Source: Cervus elaphus | Taxonomy: Eukaryota; Chordata; Mammalia; Artiodactyla; Cervidae | DNA: 64,000 nucleotides | NCBI RefSeq assembly: GCF_910594005.1 | Contig: NC_057831.1 | Span: 43,420,001-43,484,000, forward strand | Direction of reading: 5' to 3' | Part shown: piece by piece, positions 1 through 11,640 of the stretch | How positions within the stretch are numbered: position 1 is the first letter of the stretch | Layout of the letters: each line of letters opens with the position of its first letter | Position numbers and translations under genes: made by a program | The notes under the pieces: model-generated | Told to the model about the DNA's origin: nothing | Database searches by the model: none | What the model saw: only the letters and a program-made list of their open reading frames with translations

Positions 1-410
1 ATGAGAAATTATGGGGTTTTGGCTATTTATTACATTTGCTATTACTATAAATCATTTTATTGTAATATTATACAATTTAATCTTTGATAATGGTTAAAAT
101 ACTGTGTTCTACATCCAACTTTTAGAATTTCTGCAAATTTAGCAGTAAGCAATTAACAAGCCAGTGCTGGCTGACTCCAGCACATCACTGGACTCTATAT
201 ATCTCATTCCTCAAGATACTATTATCATTTTAAGAAGTTATGCTTATCCACATAATTATCTTTTTGATGGTTTTTGTTTCTTCCTGAATTACCATGATTA
301 TTATTAGAATTATTTCCCCTCTTCTTGGCGAACTCCCTTTAGTATTTATATCGCTGAAGTCCCACTGGAAACAAATTTTTGGAGTTTTTGTTTTTCTGTG
401 TGGTAGACAG
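1..410. other. AT-rich non-coding DNA, nothing recognised
   Basis: This stretch is AT-rich with no repeat family I can name and no credible coding frame. It runs up to the (TG)n at 411. Confidence 0.5.
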
Positions 411-434
411 TGTGTGTGTGTGTGTGTGTGTGTG
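411..434. repeat. (TG)12 microsatellite
   Basis: Twelve uninterrupted TG units. They adjoin the 3' tail of the minus-strand SINE that follows, the usual place for a CA/TG tract to grow in ruminant SINEs. It is likely length-polymorphic. Confidence 0.9.
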
Positions 435-446
435 CACACATGCGTG

Positions 447-660
447 TGTTAGTTGCTTCAGTCGTGTCCAACTCTTTGCAACCTCATGGACTGTAGCCTG
501 CCAGGTTCCTCTGTCCATGGGATTCTCCAGGCAAGAATACTGGAGTGCGTGGCCATGCCCTCCTCCGGGTGATATTCCTGACCTAGATACCGAACTTGGG
601 TCTCTTAACATCTCATGCATTTGCAGGCGGGTTCTTTCCACTAGTGCCACTGGGAAGCCT
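447..660 (-). mobile_element. Bov-tA SINE (tRNA-Glu derived)
   Basis: Read on the minus strand this is a full Bov-tA. The tRNA-like head reverse-complements at 625-660 (ends gggaagcct on the plus strand) and the Bov-A body with its 'cagtcgtgtccaactctttg' tail lies at the left. It is non-coding, formerly Pol III transcribed, and moderately diverged. It abuts the LTR-like repeat that starts at about 660. Confidence 0.9.
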
Positions 661-1150
661 GGTAGGCAGAATAATGGCTTCCAAATATGCCCACAGCCTA
701 ATGCTCAGACCTGTGAACACATTATAGCATGTTATTTTCATGACAAAAAGGACTTTGTATATGACGAAGGTTATACACCGTGAGATGAGAATATTATCCA
801 GAGGTTCAATCTAATCACATGTATATTTAGAAGTGGAGAACTTTTGCCAACTTCAGGGAACCAAAAAGATGACAGTGTGAGAAAGCCTAGGTCCGCTGTT
901 GCTGTTTTTGAAGATGAAGCAAGAGTGCCACAGACCAAGAAATGGAGGTGGCCTTTAGAATCTTGAAAAGGCAAGGAAATGAATTCTCCTCTAGAGTTTC
1001 TAGAGGAAATTCAACCTTGCCAACACTTTGTATTCATTGAAACTAGTGTTGGACTTTCACTCTATAGAACTACAGATAATATAAGTTTGTATTGTTTACA
1101 GGACCAAATTTGTGGTGCTTTGTAGAGGCAGCAATAGAATCCTAATATAG
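660..1150 (+). repeat. ERVL-MaLR (MLT1-like) solo LTR
   Basis: The block opens with 'ggcagaataatggc', passes 'aatctaatcacatg' and 'ggcaaggaaatgaattctcc', and ends 'aatcctaata'. This order matches an old mammalian MaLR-type LTR of about 450-500 bp. No internal region or partner LTR is seen nearby, so it is probably a solo LTR. The subfamily was not determined. Confidence 0.6.
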
Positions 1151-1249
1151 TTTGAAATGCCTTGACCTTCATTTTTGAGGCATGATTTTGGTTGCAATTG
1201 GATTCTAGGTTGACAGTTATTTTATTTCAGTAGTTTAAAAGCAATTCCA

Positions 1250-2060
1250 ATATTTTCCTGATTCATCTTATCTATATACTGCCTCCTTTGAAAATAATAT
1301 GTCTTTTGCTTGTGGTTTTTAAGTTTTCTGTTTGTTTCTGGTTTTTGACAATTTAATTATAATATTCTTAGATATAGCTTTATTTTATATTTATTTATCC
1401 TGCTTTGGTTTCTCTAAGCTTTTCTAACCTGTGGCTTAATAGATCATGTTGGTTTTGAAAAATGTTTTGTTTTTTTTTTTATTGGTATCTGTTTAAAATG
1501 TTTTTGCTTCATTCTCTCTTTCTTTCCATTACTCTGAGACTCAAATTACAGATATGTTTGACATCTTTGTTGTATTCTGGATGTCTGGAATGCTCCTTTT
1601 TACATTTTGCATTTTTTCCCTCTATGCCTCAAAATGAGTATTTCCTACTGTTTTATCTTCCCATTCTCTAATCCTATCTTCTATTGTATTTAATCTTCTA
1701 TCAAAAGAATCTATTGATTTCTTTTTTATAACTAGAATTTTCACTTGCTTTTTTTCTCAAATATTTGTTTAATTTCAATATTGTCCTTCTATATATACTT
1801 TAACATGGTAATCTTAGTTATCTTAAAGTTCTGTTGGATGATTCTAACAAATGTTTCACCCAAGTTTGTTTTTTTTTAATATATTTTTTATTTTCTATGT
1901 TTCTTCTCCATCTATTTTTGGTCAACATTGTACAATATGTAGCATGCAATTAAATAAATCTCATAAAATAATTTTTAAGATTCTGATGATGTTATCTTTC
2001 AGAGGACTTATTTTTCTTCTGGCAAATAGATAGAATATAATTATATCACCTTGATCAGGG
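1250..2060 (-). repeat. Old L1/HAL1-like fragment
   Basis: T-rich sequence whose phrasing (around 1640-1790: 'cattctctaatcctatcttc', later 'aattttcacttg') resembles antisense L1/HAL1 ORF1-region sequence. It is heavily diverged and I cannot assign a subfamily. Short frames inside it are not coding. Confidence 0.4.
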
Positions 2061-4685
2061 AAGACCAGTTTGGTGTCTTTTGCCTCTCCAGAGTCTCAGG
2101 ATAATCTGAACTATTTACCTAGGATTCTCTCAAATCCTGATTGACTTGGTTGTTCTCTATATCTTCAAATAGCTGTTTTTCCTTGATATTTTATCCAGAT
2201 TTTATAGCTGGTTGTGGTGAAAGGCTCAGTCTAGTATCAGCTATTCTACTAAATCCAAAGCAGAATTGATTAAGGGACTATGAATTATTTCTGTATGTAC
2301 TACAGATTTTACTTAATGGTGGCAAATGTTAGGTATTCAGTGTGAGTTGATAGAAACAGAATTAACAGATTAATAAAATTTATTATGTATGAGTTAAAAA
2401 AGAACTGGATATTTTAAAAAATTTACACAATGCTCATTGGGTTGCATTCAATAAATTATGCTTTGATTTTATGCCAATTGTTTATCCCGTTGAACACTAA
2501 AATAAATAGTCCTATAAATATTATGGTGTGTATTATTTGATATATTATTGAGGAACTTGTTTATTAGTTCTAGTGCTCTAGGAGAGAACTTAAAAAACAT
2601 ACTTTTTGGCCATAGTGTCAGGAATAGTTTTTCTTTGCCATACTGATTTACTTGGCTGTATAACTTTCAGGGTTCGGTTTTGTTTTAACTATTTGGTTGA
2701 GAAGAAACAGAATAAAATTTTTAATGTATCCAAATTAAATCTACATACTATATGATTTAGGTTTATCCCTCACTACATTTTATGTTTCTGACTTTTTTTC
2801 CCCCACTGCACCTATTTTCAATATTTCAGTTTATTTTACGTATTTTTGATTCCTGCCTTAGTCTGCCTTGGAACTAAATAGAGAAGACAAGTAAATTATT
2901 TGAATTCTTTACAAAGAGTTCCCTATAACATGTTTTCTCAAAACAGTGCTTGGTTACATTTACATTGGTAAGAGGGCTTTGATAACTGTATGCATATATA
3001 ATACATATAGCCTAAATATACTTGCAAGTTTTGTTTAGTTAATATCCAAAAACACTGTTAAGTATTACCTCTGCCACCTCTTTAATAAATAAAGAAACCA
3101 AACACAGGACCAATTAGATAGCATGTGAGTAAGTTAGAATATAACCCAAATATCTTGATTTCAATAAAATATAAATAGAAAATAATAAACATAAGTGTTT
3201 CCTCTAAAAACCATGCCAATACCTTAGATACTGATTCCCATTGTCTTTCTCCTTTGCTTTTGTGAGTCTTCAATTAATCATTACAAATAATTTCTTAAGT
3301 AAGATACAATTTTATTTCAACTTAATACTTAACAAATTCTTTCTTTGCTCGTCACTACACTTTCTGTAAAATAAGAGCCTTTAATTCACCTTTCATACAT
3401 TTCTGCTTGAAGGTATACCTTCAAATGGGATCAAATTTAATTGCATTGTGGCCCTTAGCTAGTTCAAATTCCTCAATCAATTCACCTCAGATTCATCTTT
3501 TTTCAAGACAAACAATTCCATTTTTCTTAATCTCTTCTCATATGTTCTGTAACCCCTTCCACTCCATTTATCATTTTTGTTGCCCTATGCTCTCTCCAAT
3601 TTAGCTATAATGTTCTCCAAATAAGAGCCTCTATCAGGTGGGCACATGCTTAAAATCTCCTCTCTTATATTGGGCCAACTAAGAAGCTGCCCTGGTAATT
3701 TCAGTTTGCACAGTTAGTAGGAGTCTCAAGTCTCTGGAATATTAAATACAGCATTCTAAAGAGGTGGGAACAGATGATATTTCCTTGTGTTAATATTTTG
3801 AGGCAACATAGCACTCTGCCTAAAAAATAAAAAAAAATCCCAACAAAGTAAGTGCTTTGACTGTAATATGAAATTTTTGATATCTATCTTAAAGAGCTTC
3901 TTTGCAATTTCAGGAGATAATGTCATAATTGCAAATAATTATATGTGGTTTCCTTTCCCCAAATTCCTAGTGACTGTTTTCAAGAGGTTATCTATCATTA
4001 TGAAAGCAATGAGTTTGATGTGAATTCAGGGTCTTTGTAATAATGGATCAAATTCATCATAAGATAGTATTGCCTTAAAAAATTAAGGAAAAGCAAATAT
4101 TACCTAAAAGTCTACAGTTCTCTGAGGCATCTCAAAAAAGAAAGAAACACTGGTGTAAGAAACATCAATTACAAACACCCTTGAGTGATAAACAGCTACT
4201 TCCATGCAAAGAGTAATTACTGTCTCCCGGAGCTGACCCAGAGAATCTCTGTAGGGAGCAAATGTAATAGTGTAGTTGGAGCCATATGCCATGGGCATCT
4301 CCATGCACTGATGGAGAGGACTCATTTGGGAATGAGTTGGAAGAAGTCATGTGTGTTTATGCAAAACAATCTTGCCATTCTGTTATAAAGAGCTCAAATG
4401 CTATATTCAGATTCTTAAGGGAAAGGCAGAGTGGCAAGACCAGAAGTTCGGCAAAGCCCATTCAATGGTTAGATCTTGACAGCAAGCACTTAACTGAAAC
4501 AGGCTTGGAGAGCATGTCTAAAAGTCTGGGAATATTTGTTGCCAATAGCGCTGAGCATTTCAAATGCATTTGGCAATTCCAAAGCTTGGAAGTCAAGAGA
4601 GTAACTATCTTGTATTGTTTTGTGGCAAGTGATATAGTACCAATTCTCCTAGTTTAGGGAAAATGATAATTTGTTGGCCCTGGTA
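2061..4685. other. Unassigned AT-rich non-coding DNA
   Basis: No family recognised with confidence over about 2.6 kb. There are short open frames (for example 4286-4657 on the plus strand, 123 codons) but none has a recognisable domain or convincing splice context. A 12-base phrase 'aaataagagcct' recurs near 3370 and 3620, which could be chance. Confidence 0.4.
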
Positions 4686-4689
4686 ACTG

Positions 4690-5150
4690 GAAATTTTGGT
4701 CCTAATCTGGCTTCAGATACAGATAGAGCCACAGGAGGTCAATGATATCCTCAGGACTCAAACTTTATCCATCTCTGAACTATGCTTTCCTCTGTATTGT
4801 CTCACTGTCAGGCAGAGCTTATATTCATGATGGCAAGATAGCTACCAGCAGCTCCAAGGTTATATTTCTACTATCCTCTCAGCCATGTCAGTAGAAAGAG
4901 TGTGTTTATTCCCAATAGCTTTTTTTTTTTTAAGTCCAGAATGAGTCTTATTGACTCAGATCAGTCTGTCTTGGTTTATAAGTCCATCTCTATAACAATC
5001 ATCCTGGCCAGAGGAATATGATTCTCTGATTGGTCAGACATGGATCACCTCTAATATCCCACTCAAATTGTCCTCCTTGGAGCTAAGATCAAAACTATCC
5101 CTTTCTCCCAACAATTGCGTATTCTGAGAGGGGCTAACTGGTGTTTCTCC
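4690..5150. repeat. Ancient interspersed repeat, family not assigned
   Basis: Phrases such as 'gatggcaagatagctaccagcagctcc' (interior of 4838-4865), the 'ttcccaatag' block and 'ctctgattggtcagacatgg' recall a common old mammalian interspersed repeat. I cannot name it reliably from memory, and the orientation is uncertain. Confidence 0.35.
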
Positions 5151-5177
5151 AAAGGAAAATCATGATGTTGGTATCAG

Positions 5178-5226
5178 AGAAGAAATGATTTTTTTTTTTT
5201 GAAGAAATGATTTTTTAAAAAAACAC
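5178..5226. repeat. Short imperfect tandem duplication with T runs
   Basis: The unit 'gaagaaatgatttttt' occurs twice in succession, separated by extra T's, and ends in an A run. It is a local slippage-type duplication. Confidence 0.7.
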
Positions 5227-5373
5227 CTGGTGTTTAATTCGCCATAGAATTTAAAGGGAAAGTGTTACTTTGGGAAACTTCATAAAGCTATAAAAAGTAG
5301 ACAGTGGAATTCCTCTCACATCTAAATACTTACACAAATTTCTGACTATTACAACTGCCTCAGAGATGTTTCT

Positions 5374-5507
5374 GGGAAAAGGAATGGAAACTCACTCCAG
5401 CATTCTTGCCTGGAGAATCCCTATGGACAAAGGAACCTGGCGAGCTACAGTCTATGGGCTGGCAAGAGTCAGACACAACTGAGTGATTAACTTGCACACA
5501 CACACAG
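5374..5507 (+). mobile_element. 5'-truncated Bov-A-type SINE with (CA)n tail
   Basis: The body matches 'ggaatgg..actccagcattcttgcctggagaatccc' through 'agtcagacacaactgag', followed by a short CA tract. The tRNA-like head is missing, consistent with 5' truncation on insertion. Confidence 0.85.
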
Positions 5508-5659
5508 AAATGTGTAAAACATTATTGAGGACAGAAATCCCAGTGGAAGCTTTTGATCATGTGAGGTTGGCTTTCTATCTCTCAAAAGACATAGGATCAT
5601 TTACTCCAATGCTGGAAATGACTCATTTTCTTTATTGTTGTTGCTATTGTTTGTTTGTT

Positions 5660-5850
5660 GTAAGGAATAAAGACACTCTGCTAAGTGCTTCACAAACATT
5701 AACCCATTTAATTATTAAAACAGTCCTAACAAGTAATAGTATTGATAGCCATTTATGCATGAGGAAACTTGGTCTCAGAAGGTTGAATGACTTGTGGTTT
5801 CACAGTCATTGATGGCAAGACTAGGATTAAGACACAAATTTCTTAGACGT
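5660..5850 (-). repeat. MIR SINE
   Basis: Shows the antisense MIR pattern: 'cccatttaattattaaaacag', then 'gaggaaacttggtctcagaagg', then 'tgacttgtggtttcacagtc'. This is an old tRNA-derived SINE shared by mammals. Confidence 0.75.
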
Positions 5851-5892
5851 TTTTCCTACGTTATGTTGATTACACCACCATAAATTAGCAAT

Positions 5893-6171
5893 GCTGCTGC
5901 TGCTGCTGCTAAGTCTCTTCAGTCGTGTCTGACTCTGTGCGACCCCATAGATGACAGCCCACCAGGCTGCCCCGTCCCTGGGATTCTCCAGGCAAGAACA
6001 CTAGAGTGGGTTGCCATTTCCTTCTCCAATGCAGGAAAGTGAAAAGAGAAAGTGAAGTCGCTCAGTCATGTCCGACTCTTAGTGGCCCCATGGACTGCAG
6101 CCTACCAGGCTTCCCATCCATGGGATTTTCCAGGCAAGAGTACTGGAGTGGGTTGCCATTGCCTTCCCCAA
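5893..6171 (-). mobile_element. Bov-A2 SINE (dimeric)
   Basis: Two Bov-A monomers in tandem, read on the minus strand, joined by the 'gaaagtgaaaagagaaagtg' linker near 6036-6056. A (GCT)6 tract at 5893-5910 is the complement of the AGC-type 3' tail. Bov-A2 is restricted to pecoran ruminants and was probably moved by BovB machinery. Confidence 0.95.
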
Positions 6172-6530
6172 TACCATTTGAAAAATAGAGAAAGTAAATT
6201 CTAATTTTGTTGTCAAGTAGAAAGCTGTTTTGGTAGTCACCATATGTTAATACAGTGCTTCAGATCCTTGTCTTTCCATAGTTCGTAGGCAAGCACTTCA
6301 AGAGAACCAAGAATCATGCAGAGCTCCATAGATTCAGGTTTTATACAACCTGGAGATCATTTCCACAGTGAGGAGTGTGATTGTATGTTCACAGCAGTTG
6401 GACAGTATGTGTTCAAAGTCCATTGCTACCACTTTCTCAGTGTGGGAATTCAAAGAGGGATTTTTAAGCTCTTGGCTTTCAATTTTCCCAAATATTAAAT
6501 GCATATGTTATCTGTACCTCCTCATGATAG
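6172..6530. other. Unassigned non-coding DNA
   Basis: No repeat or gene recognised. Two overlapping 60-codon frames have no domain signal. Confidence 0.4.
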
Positions 6531-6531
6531 C

Positions 6532-6612
6532 TATTTTGAGGATTAAATGAGTTATACATGAACATTCTTCAAAACAGTCCCTTGTACACAAAATGCACTC
6601 AACACATTTAGT
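6532..6612 (+). repeat. MIR 3' fragment
   Basis: The run 'ttttgaggattaaatgag' followed by 'aaaatgcactcaacaca' matches the 3' part of MIR. Confidence 0.5.
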
Positions 6613-7001
6613 TTTATTATTATTGTTTTTGCTCTTGTTATTGTTGTTGAATGCAACCTGCGTAACATAATTGCCAAGAACCAAACAAATCAGGAAGCAG
6701 AGCCTATGTGTTCTGGTTAATAAAAAAAATGAATAAAAGCAATTATTTTTCTTTGATTTTGAAAGCACTAGTGGAGCTTGAAATATACAAAGCCAAATAT
6801 ATACATGGGGAATTGATGACTACAATTTATTCTCCAGTCATCAGGAATGGATTCTCAGCAGGAAAGAACGATGAACAACTAAATGAACAAAAGAATCAGT
6901 CATTCAAATGGCATCAACTCTGTGAATTTGCGTCCTTAGTTCCTAAAACTGTGGACTACACATTTGTTCATTTGAGATCACCATATCTATATCAAGTCAA
7001 T
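6613..7001. other. Unassigned non-coding DNA
   Basis: Holds a short TTG/TTA-rich low-complexity tract around 6612-6650 and otherwise nothing I recognise. Confidence 0.4.
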
Positions 7002-7210
7002 TTGTTGTTGTTTAGTTGCTAAGTCCTGTCTGACTCATTGCCACCACATGGACTGTAACCCACCAGGTTCCTCTGTCCATGGAATTTTCCAGGCAAGAAT
7101 ACAGGGATGGGTTGCCATTTCCTGCTTCAGGGGGTCTTTCCAAGTCAGGGTTTGAATCTGGGTCTCCTGCATTGCAGGTGGATTCTACCTCTGAGCTACC
7201 TGGGAAGCCC
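7002..7210 (-). mobile_element. Bov-tA SINE
   Basis: Full-length minus-strand copy from the TTG-rich tail (gttgttgtttagttgctaag) to the head complement 'acctgggaagccc'. Several CpG sites have decayed. Confidence 0.92.
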
Positions 7211-8049
7211 CACCCAGTCACTTACAGAGGCTTAAATAAAATTCTCTTATAGCTTGTGATACATAGTGGGTACAACAACACAGTGTGGAGTTGGATCTTG
7301 GATGTGGAATTCATGGATTCTGTCTGACTTTAAGGACCCTAAACTATATCCTTTCCACCAGCACTCTTTTAAACTTAATACAAATACGTTCTCCAGGTCA
7401 GTAAATTAAAATTCAAACAGATTCTAATTTATTTAAAATAGTAAAAGAAAAAATTAAGTGACTCTAAAATGTATCATAATTTCTTTTCTCTACCACCTCT
7501 TCTATAGCTTTCTGTTTCAGCTAGCACCTTTAGCTGGTCTGGAAGCTTATTGAGTAGAACAAGCCAAGTCCTTGTCCCTGAACTTTGCCATAAGCTCCAC
7601 ACAGTGTCTTCCATAAACACTAATACTCTTAATTCCATACAGTCATCCAGGTCATGCAATCCTAGAAGCAGGGCCACTTGCAGGGAGCCTGAGCCTTCCA
7701 CAGAGCCCTTTTCTCCTCTGGGCTTCATCAAATATGTCTGCCTTTTGGGTCATTCAGGGTTATGAATTAGAGCAATATTTCCAAGTGAGTTATTAGCTTT
7801 CTCCAGAACATGAAAACTTCTATGAGACATTATGCTTCCTTCATCACCCAGTGAGGTAGAAAATACCATCATCTGTCCTTTAGTTTGGAAGGTATGGCAC
7901 AGCACATCCCTGACCACTGGATCCTAAAATTTTCACTGACGTATCTTCATCACAGTATCTCCTGTTTTCTGGAGGGTATGTGTCTTACTGAGGCCTCTAG
8001 CCTACTTACTATGTCTTGTTCATTTGTGCCAATTATTTAGCATGATGTC
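7211..8049. other. Unassigned non-coding DNA
   Basis: About 840 bp without a recognised element. Overlapping frames on both strands at 7474-7765 (85 and 71 codons) show no known domain. The sequence at 7790-8040 has the texture of a diverged retroelement, but I cannot name it. Confidence 0.35.
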
Positions 8050-8272
8050 ATAGGTGGCTCAGTGGTAAAGAATCCTCCTGCCAATGCAGGAGACATAAGA
8101 GATGTGGGTTCGATCCCTGGGTTAGGAAGATCCCCTGGTGTAGGAAATGGCAACCCACTCCAGTATACCTGCCTGGAAAATCCTATGGACAGAAGAGACT
8201 GGAGGGCTACAGTCCATGGGGTCACAGAGTCAGACACGACTGAGCATGCTTGCACAAACACACACACACACA
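8050..8272 (+). mobile_element. Bov-tA SINE with (CA)n tail
   Basis: Plus-strand copy: 'aggtggctcagtggtaaag' head, 'gggttcgatccctggg' B-box-like region near 8106, body to 'agacacgactgagcatg', then a (CA)n tail at 8257-8272. The first few head bases are lost. Confidence 0.93.
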
Positions 8273-8493
8273 TTATAGAGTGGACAAGTGGGATGCTCTG
8301 AGAAATGTCAAGAGAGTCCAGCTTTGTTTAGTTTATATTTTGACAGAACATAGAAGAATTTTCACACAGCTCTGGGGTATGACTACAACTGAATACTGTT
8401 TTTTTTCTCTTAATTTGAATGTAAAATTCTTTTGATCCACCCTTTTGATAGGGATGGGAAAGAAATAAACATTATTCACCAGATCAATAGCTG

Positions 8494-8847
8494 AATACCA
8501 AGTGCTGTACTGTGCTTAGCCACTTAGTTGTATCCGACTCTTTGCAACCCAATGGATTGTAGCCCACCAGGCTCCTCCATCCACGGGGATTCTCCAGGCA
8601 AGAATGCTAGAGTAGGTTGCCATACCCACCTCCAGGGGCTCTTCCCAATCCAGGGAGGGAACCCAGGTCTCCCGCATTGCAGGCAGACTCTCTAGCATCT
8701 GAACCACCAGGGAAGCCCAAAAATACTGGAGAGGGTAGCCAATCCCTTCTCCAGGGGAACTTCCCAATCCATGAGTTAAACCAGAGTTTCCTGCATTGCA
8801 GGTAGATTCTTTACCAGCTGAGCTATCTGGGAAGCCCAAATACCAAG
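8494..8847 (-). mobile_element. Dimeric Bov-tA SINE flanked by TSD
   Basis: On the minus strand a tRNA-headed partial unit (8721-8838) is joined directly to a complete Bov-tA (8503-8720). Identical 9-bp direct repeats, aataccaag, lie at 8494-8502 and 8839-8847. The two-unit structure therefore inserted as one element rather than by two separate events. Similar tRNA-headed dimers are known in ruminants. The exact family was not determined. Confidence 0.85.
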
Positions 8848-9344
8848 AACTTAGGGCTATTTTTATCTGTTCTAGCAAATATACCACATTTGGTACTATA
8901 TCTGCAATTGGGATATTATTCAATTGAGTTGGCAGTAACCTACCATTATCTTTCAGAATTCATCTGACTTTTATAAGGTAGAGACTGATAAATTCAATGG
9001 AGATAGGATAGGATACACTACGCTATATTCTTTGGGTCTTTAGGCGGCATTAATTTGTATCAGTTTCCTGATTTTTTTCTTTTTTTTTTTTTTTGTAGCT
9101 ATCTTAGCAAGAGAGAGAGGTCAAATCTCAGAGGTTTCATTCGGCCTTCCTAACTGCAGTAGCTCTTGTTCCACAATAAAGGAGCCTATATTAAAATAAA
9201 TATACATTTCAATTATTTATACAGGGACTGGGAAATAGCCACTGGGTAGGTCCTTGGACCTACTGGACATTGAGAGTCATACCCAGGCCTGAACATCATT
9301 TATCACTTGGCCATATACTTCTACTTTATTTTGCTTCCTACTTT
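8848..9344. other. Unassigned DNA with a poly-T tract
   Basis: Nothing recognised apart from an almost pure T tract at 9072-9094 interrupted by one C. Confidence 0.5.
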
Positions 9345-9537
9345 GCTTCCTGCATAGCTCAGTCAGGAAAGCATCTGCCTGCAATGCAGAAGACCTGGGT
9401 TCAATTCCTGGGTTGGGAATTTCCTCTGGAGAAGGAAATGGCAACCCACTCCAGTATTCTTGCCTGGAGAATCCCATGGACAGAGGAACCAGGCTACAGT
9501 TCATAGGATCACAAGAGTTGGACATGACTTAGCACTA
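9345..9537 (+). mobile_element. Bov-tA SINE
   Basis: Plus-strand copy with head 'gcatagctcagtcaggaaag', B-box-like 'gggttcaattcctggg' and body to 'ttggacatgacttagca'. A few bases are deleted in the 'aggaaccaggctacag' region. Confidence 0.9.
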
Positions 9538-10490
9538 TTGTTTCTTTCCTTTTTTACTTTACTAGAGGAGTCAGGAAACCTGGATATTAACTTGAATCCT
9601 CTGTTCTTGAAATATTTGGATATTCCTCTCTCCCTGTTATAAATGTCTGAAGGACCCTTTCGGAAGGATTAGGGAAATACTACTCTATACATGACCTGAT
9701 TTTCTAGGATGCTTTCTCCTGAAGATCTGGCCTCTCCTCCAGTTCATGAATTCCAGATGTGAAAACTGGCTTCTAACAAAAAACTGAGCAAGTGATCATG
9801 ACTTTCACTGGGTGGCTACTCACAGTCTCCTGATCATCCAAACCTGATTTCTTTTGTAAGTAAAGATTTTGTAAGTAAAGATTGTGCAGTGTACTTTTAG
9901 CTATTTTTATATTTACAGTCCTTATGAATGTCTATAGGTTGGGCCTTCCTGACTGCCACTACAACCCTGCTGTTCATTATGATAATCACAACCCCTTGGC
10001 TTCTGAGAATTAAGCGTTGCCACCCAGCCTCTTTTGTAACATGTCCCACTATCAAGGCATGATATCATCTCAAACAAAAACCATCACTAAGTTTCTCAGG
10101 GATGGTGACACCCTTTTTATCAGTGAGTTTTCATTAATTTGGCAAGCAAAATGTTTTCTGTGCTCTCTGACAAAATCAACCACCCAGCAGGGTTTTTGGG
10201 TTTGCCCCCACTCTCACATGCTCACTTCCTGGAGCTTTCTGAGCTCCTCCTCCATGTGTACCATGAGTTACAGTATTTATCCTTCACAAAATGTGCACCA
10301 AAACTGTCTCCGAGATCCTAAGAGCCCTCCCAGCTGATAATAGCAGAGCATCCCATAACCTTATCAGGGTGTTAGATTCTGCCCCCCAGAAGTACTCTCA
10401 CACAAAAGACAAAGTTAACAATCAAGTCAGTCTGAATTCAGACTCAGTGTTCTTTGCTTCATCTCTCCTTTGTTAAGAAGGTTTGCACTA
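9538..10490. other. Unassigned non-coding DNA
   Basis: No element recognised. A 16-base unit (ttttgtaagtaaagat) is repeated in tandem near 9854-9885. Open frames at 10017-10476 are short and without domains. Confidence 0.4.
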
Positions 10491-10720
10491 TTCTAATTTA
10501 AATGGGCTTCCTCGGTAGCTCAGATAGAATAGAATCCATCTACAATGCAGGAGACCTGAGTTCGATTCCTGGGTTGGGAAGATCCCCTGGAGAAGGGAAT
10601 ACCCACTCCAGTATTCCTGCCCGGAGAATTCGATGGACAGAGGAGTTTGGCAGGCTGCAGCCCATGGGATTGCAAAGAGTTGGATGACTGAATGACTTTC
10701 ACATTCATTCTAATTTAAAT
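10491..10720 (+). mobile_element. Bov-tA SINE with 13-bp TSD
   Basis: The element occupies 10504-10707 and is flanked by perfect 13-bp direct repeats ttctaatttaaat at 10491-10503 and 10708-10720. The head 'gggcttcctcggtagctcag' and the body are intact in order. The perfect TSD suggests a fairly recent insertion. Confidence 0.95.
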
Positions 10721-10798
10721 AGATGATAAGCAGCTTATCATCCCTCTCTCAGAATTAAATCATGGTTTTTTTGGTTTGTTTTTTTTACAGAAGGTCCT

Positions 10799-11049
10799 AA
10801 AATACATGTTGGTGCATGCTAAGTCACTTCATTTGTGTCTAACTCTGTGTGACCCCTTGGACTGTAGCCTGCTGGGTTCATTGGTCCATGGGATTCTCTA
10901 GGCAAGAATACTGGAGTGGGTTGTCATGCCCTCCGCCAGGGGATCTTCCAGACCCAGGGATCGAACCCACATCTCTTATGTTCCTGATTTGGCAGGTAGG
11001 TAATTTACCACTAGCGCCATCTAGGAAGCCTCCAAAATACATGCTGGTG
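10799..11049 (-). mobile_element. Bov-tA SINE with TSD
   Basis: The element occupies about 10815-11033 on the minus strand. Direct repeats of 16 bp with one mismatch (aaaatacatgttggtg / aaaatacatgctggtg) flank it at 10799-10814 and 11034-11049. It carries the 'ctagcgccat' head variant. Confidence 0.93.
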
Positions 11050-11544
11050 AAGCCTGCCAAATAGTAAAAAAGGACCTATATGTATGAAAACTCACTTTCC
11101 TAGCTGATTGCTAGGAAATCTAACTGTGAATTTCCTTCATATACATATAAGAAAATATAATTAAGGAAATTTTTATTACTGTAAGATTCAATAGATTCCT
11201 CCTAACAGAATATCTGAAATTAAGTGGACAATAAGTTTAATGGATTAATAAATGATCAAATTATCATAAGTATAAATAATAACTCCAACAATAAATGATT
11301 GCATTTGAAATATATTTTGTTGGTTTTGTTCACTGGTCAATACCAAGCATCGAGAGCAGTGAGTGACTGGCATATACTTCTTTCCCAAATATTTGGTAAT
11401 GAATGACCATTAGGAAATAGTGGTGTGTGTGAACATAAATAATTTTAATGTATCATTTTAGTACAATTAAATATATGATTATTTTTAAAAGCAATGTATA
11501 TACCTATAGTACTAATAAAAATTAAAAGTTGTATTTCACCTCCA
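11050..11544. other. AT-rich unassigned DNA
   Basis: AT-rich, with no element or gene recognised. Confidence 0.45.
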
Positions 11545-11640
11545 ATTCAATTCAATTCATTCATTTAACAAATAGAGAACCTCTATGTGACAATGACTAT
11601 GTTACATGCCAGAGATGTAATATTTAGCAAAAATAGAATG
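11545..11640 (-). repeat. L2 3'-end fragment
   Basis: 'ttcattcatttaacaaatagagaacc' (start of the block) continuing to 'catgccagagatg' is the antisense of the L2 3' end. Confidence 0.6.

Noticed and set aside
4286..4657. 123-codon frame as a gene
   Set aside because: No domain and no supporting signals. This length is expected by chance among many frames in 64 kb.
8106..8121. tRNA gene suggested by a B-box-like 'gggttcgatccctggg'
   Set aside because: It lies in a SINE head derived from tRNA-Glu. No cloverleaf-forming tRNA gene is present.
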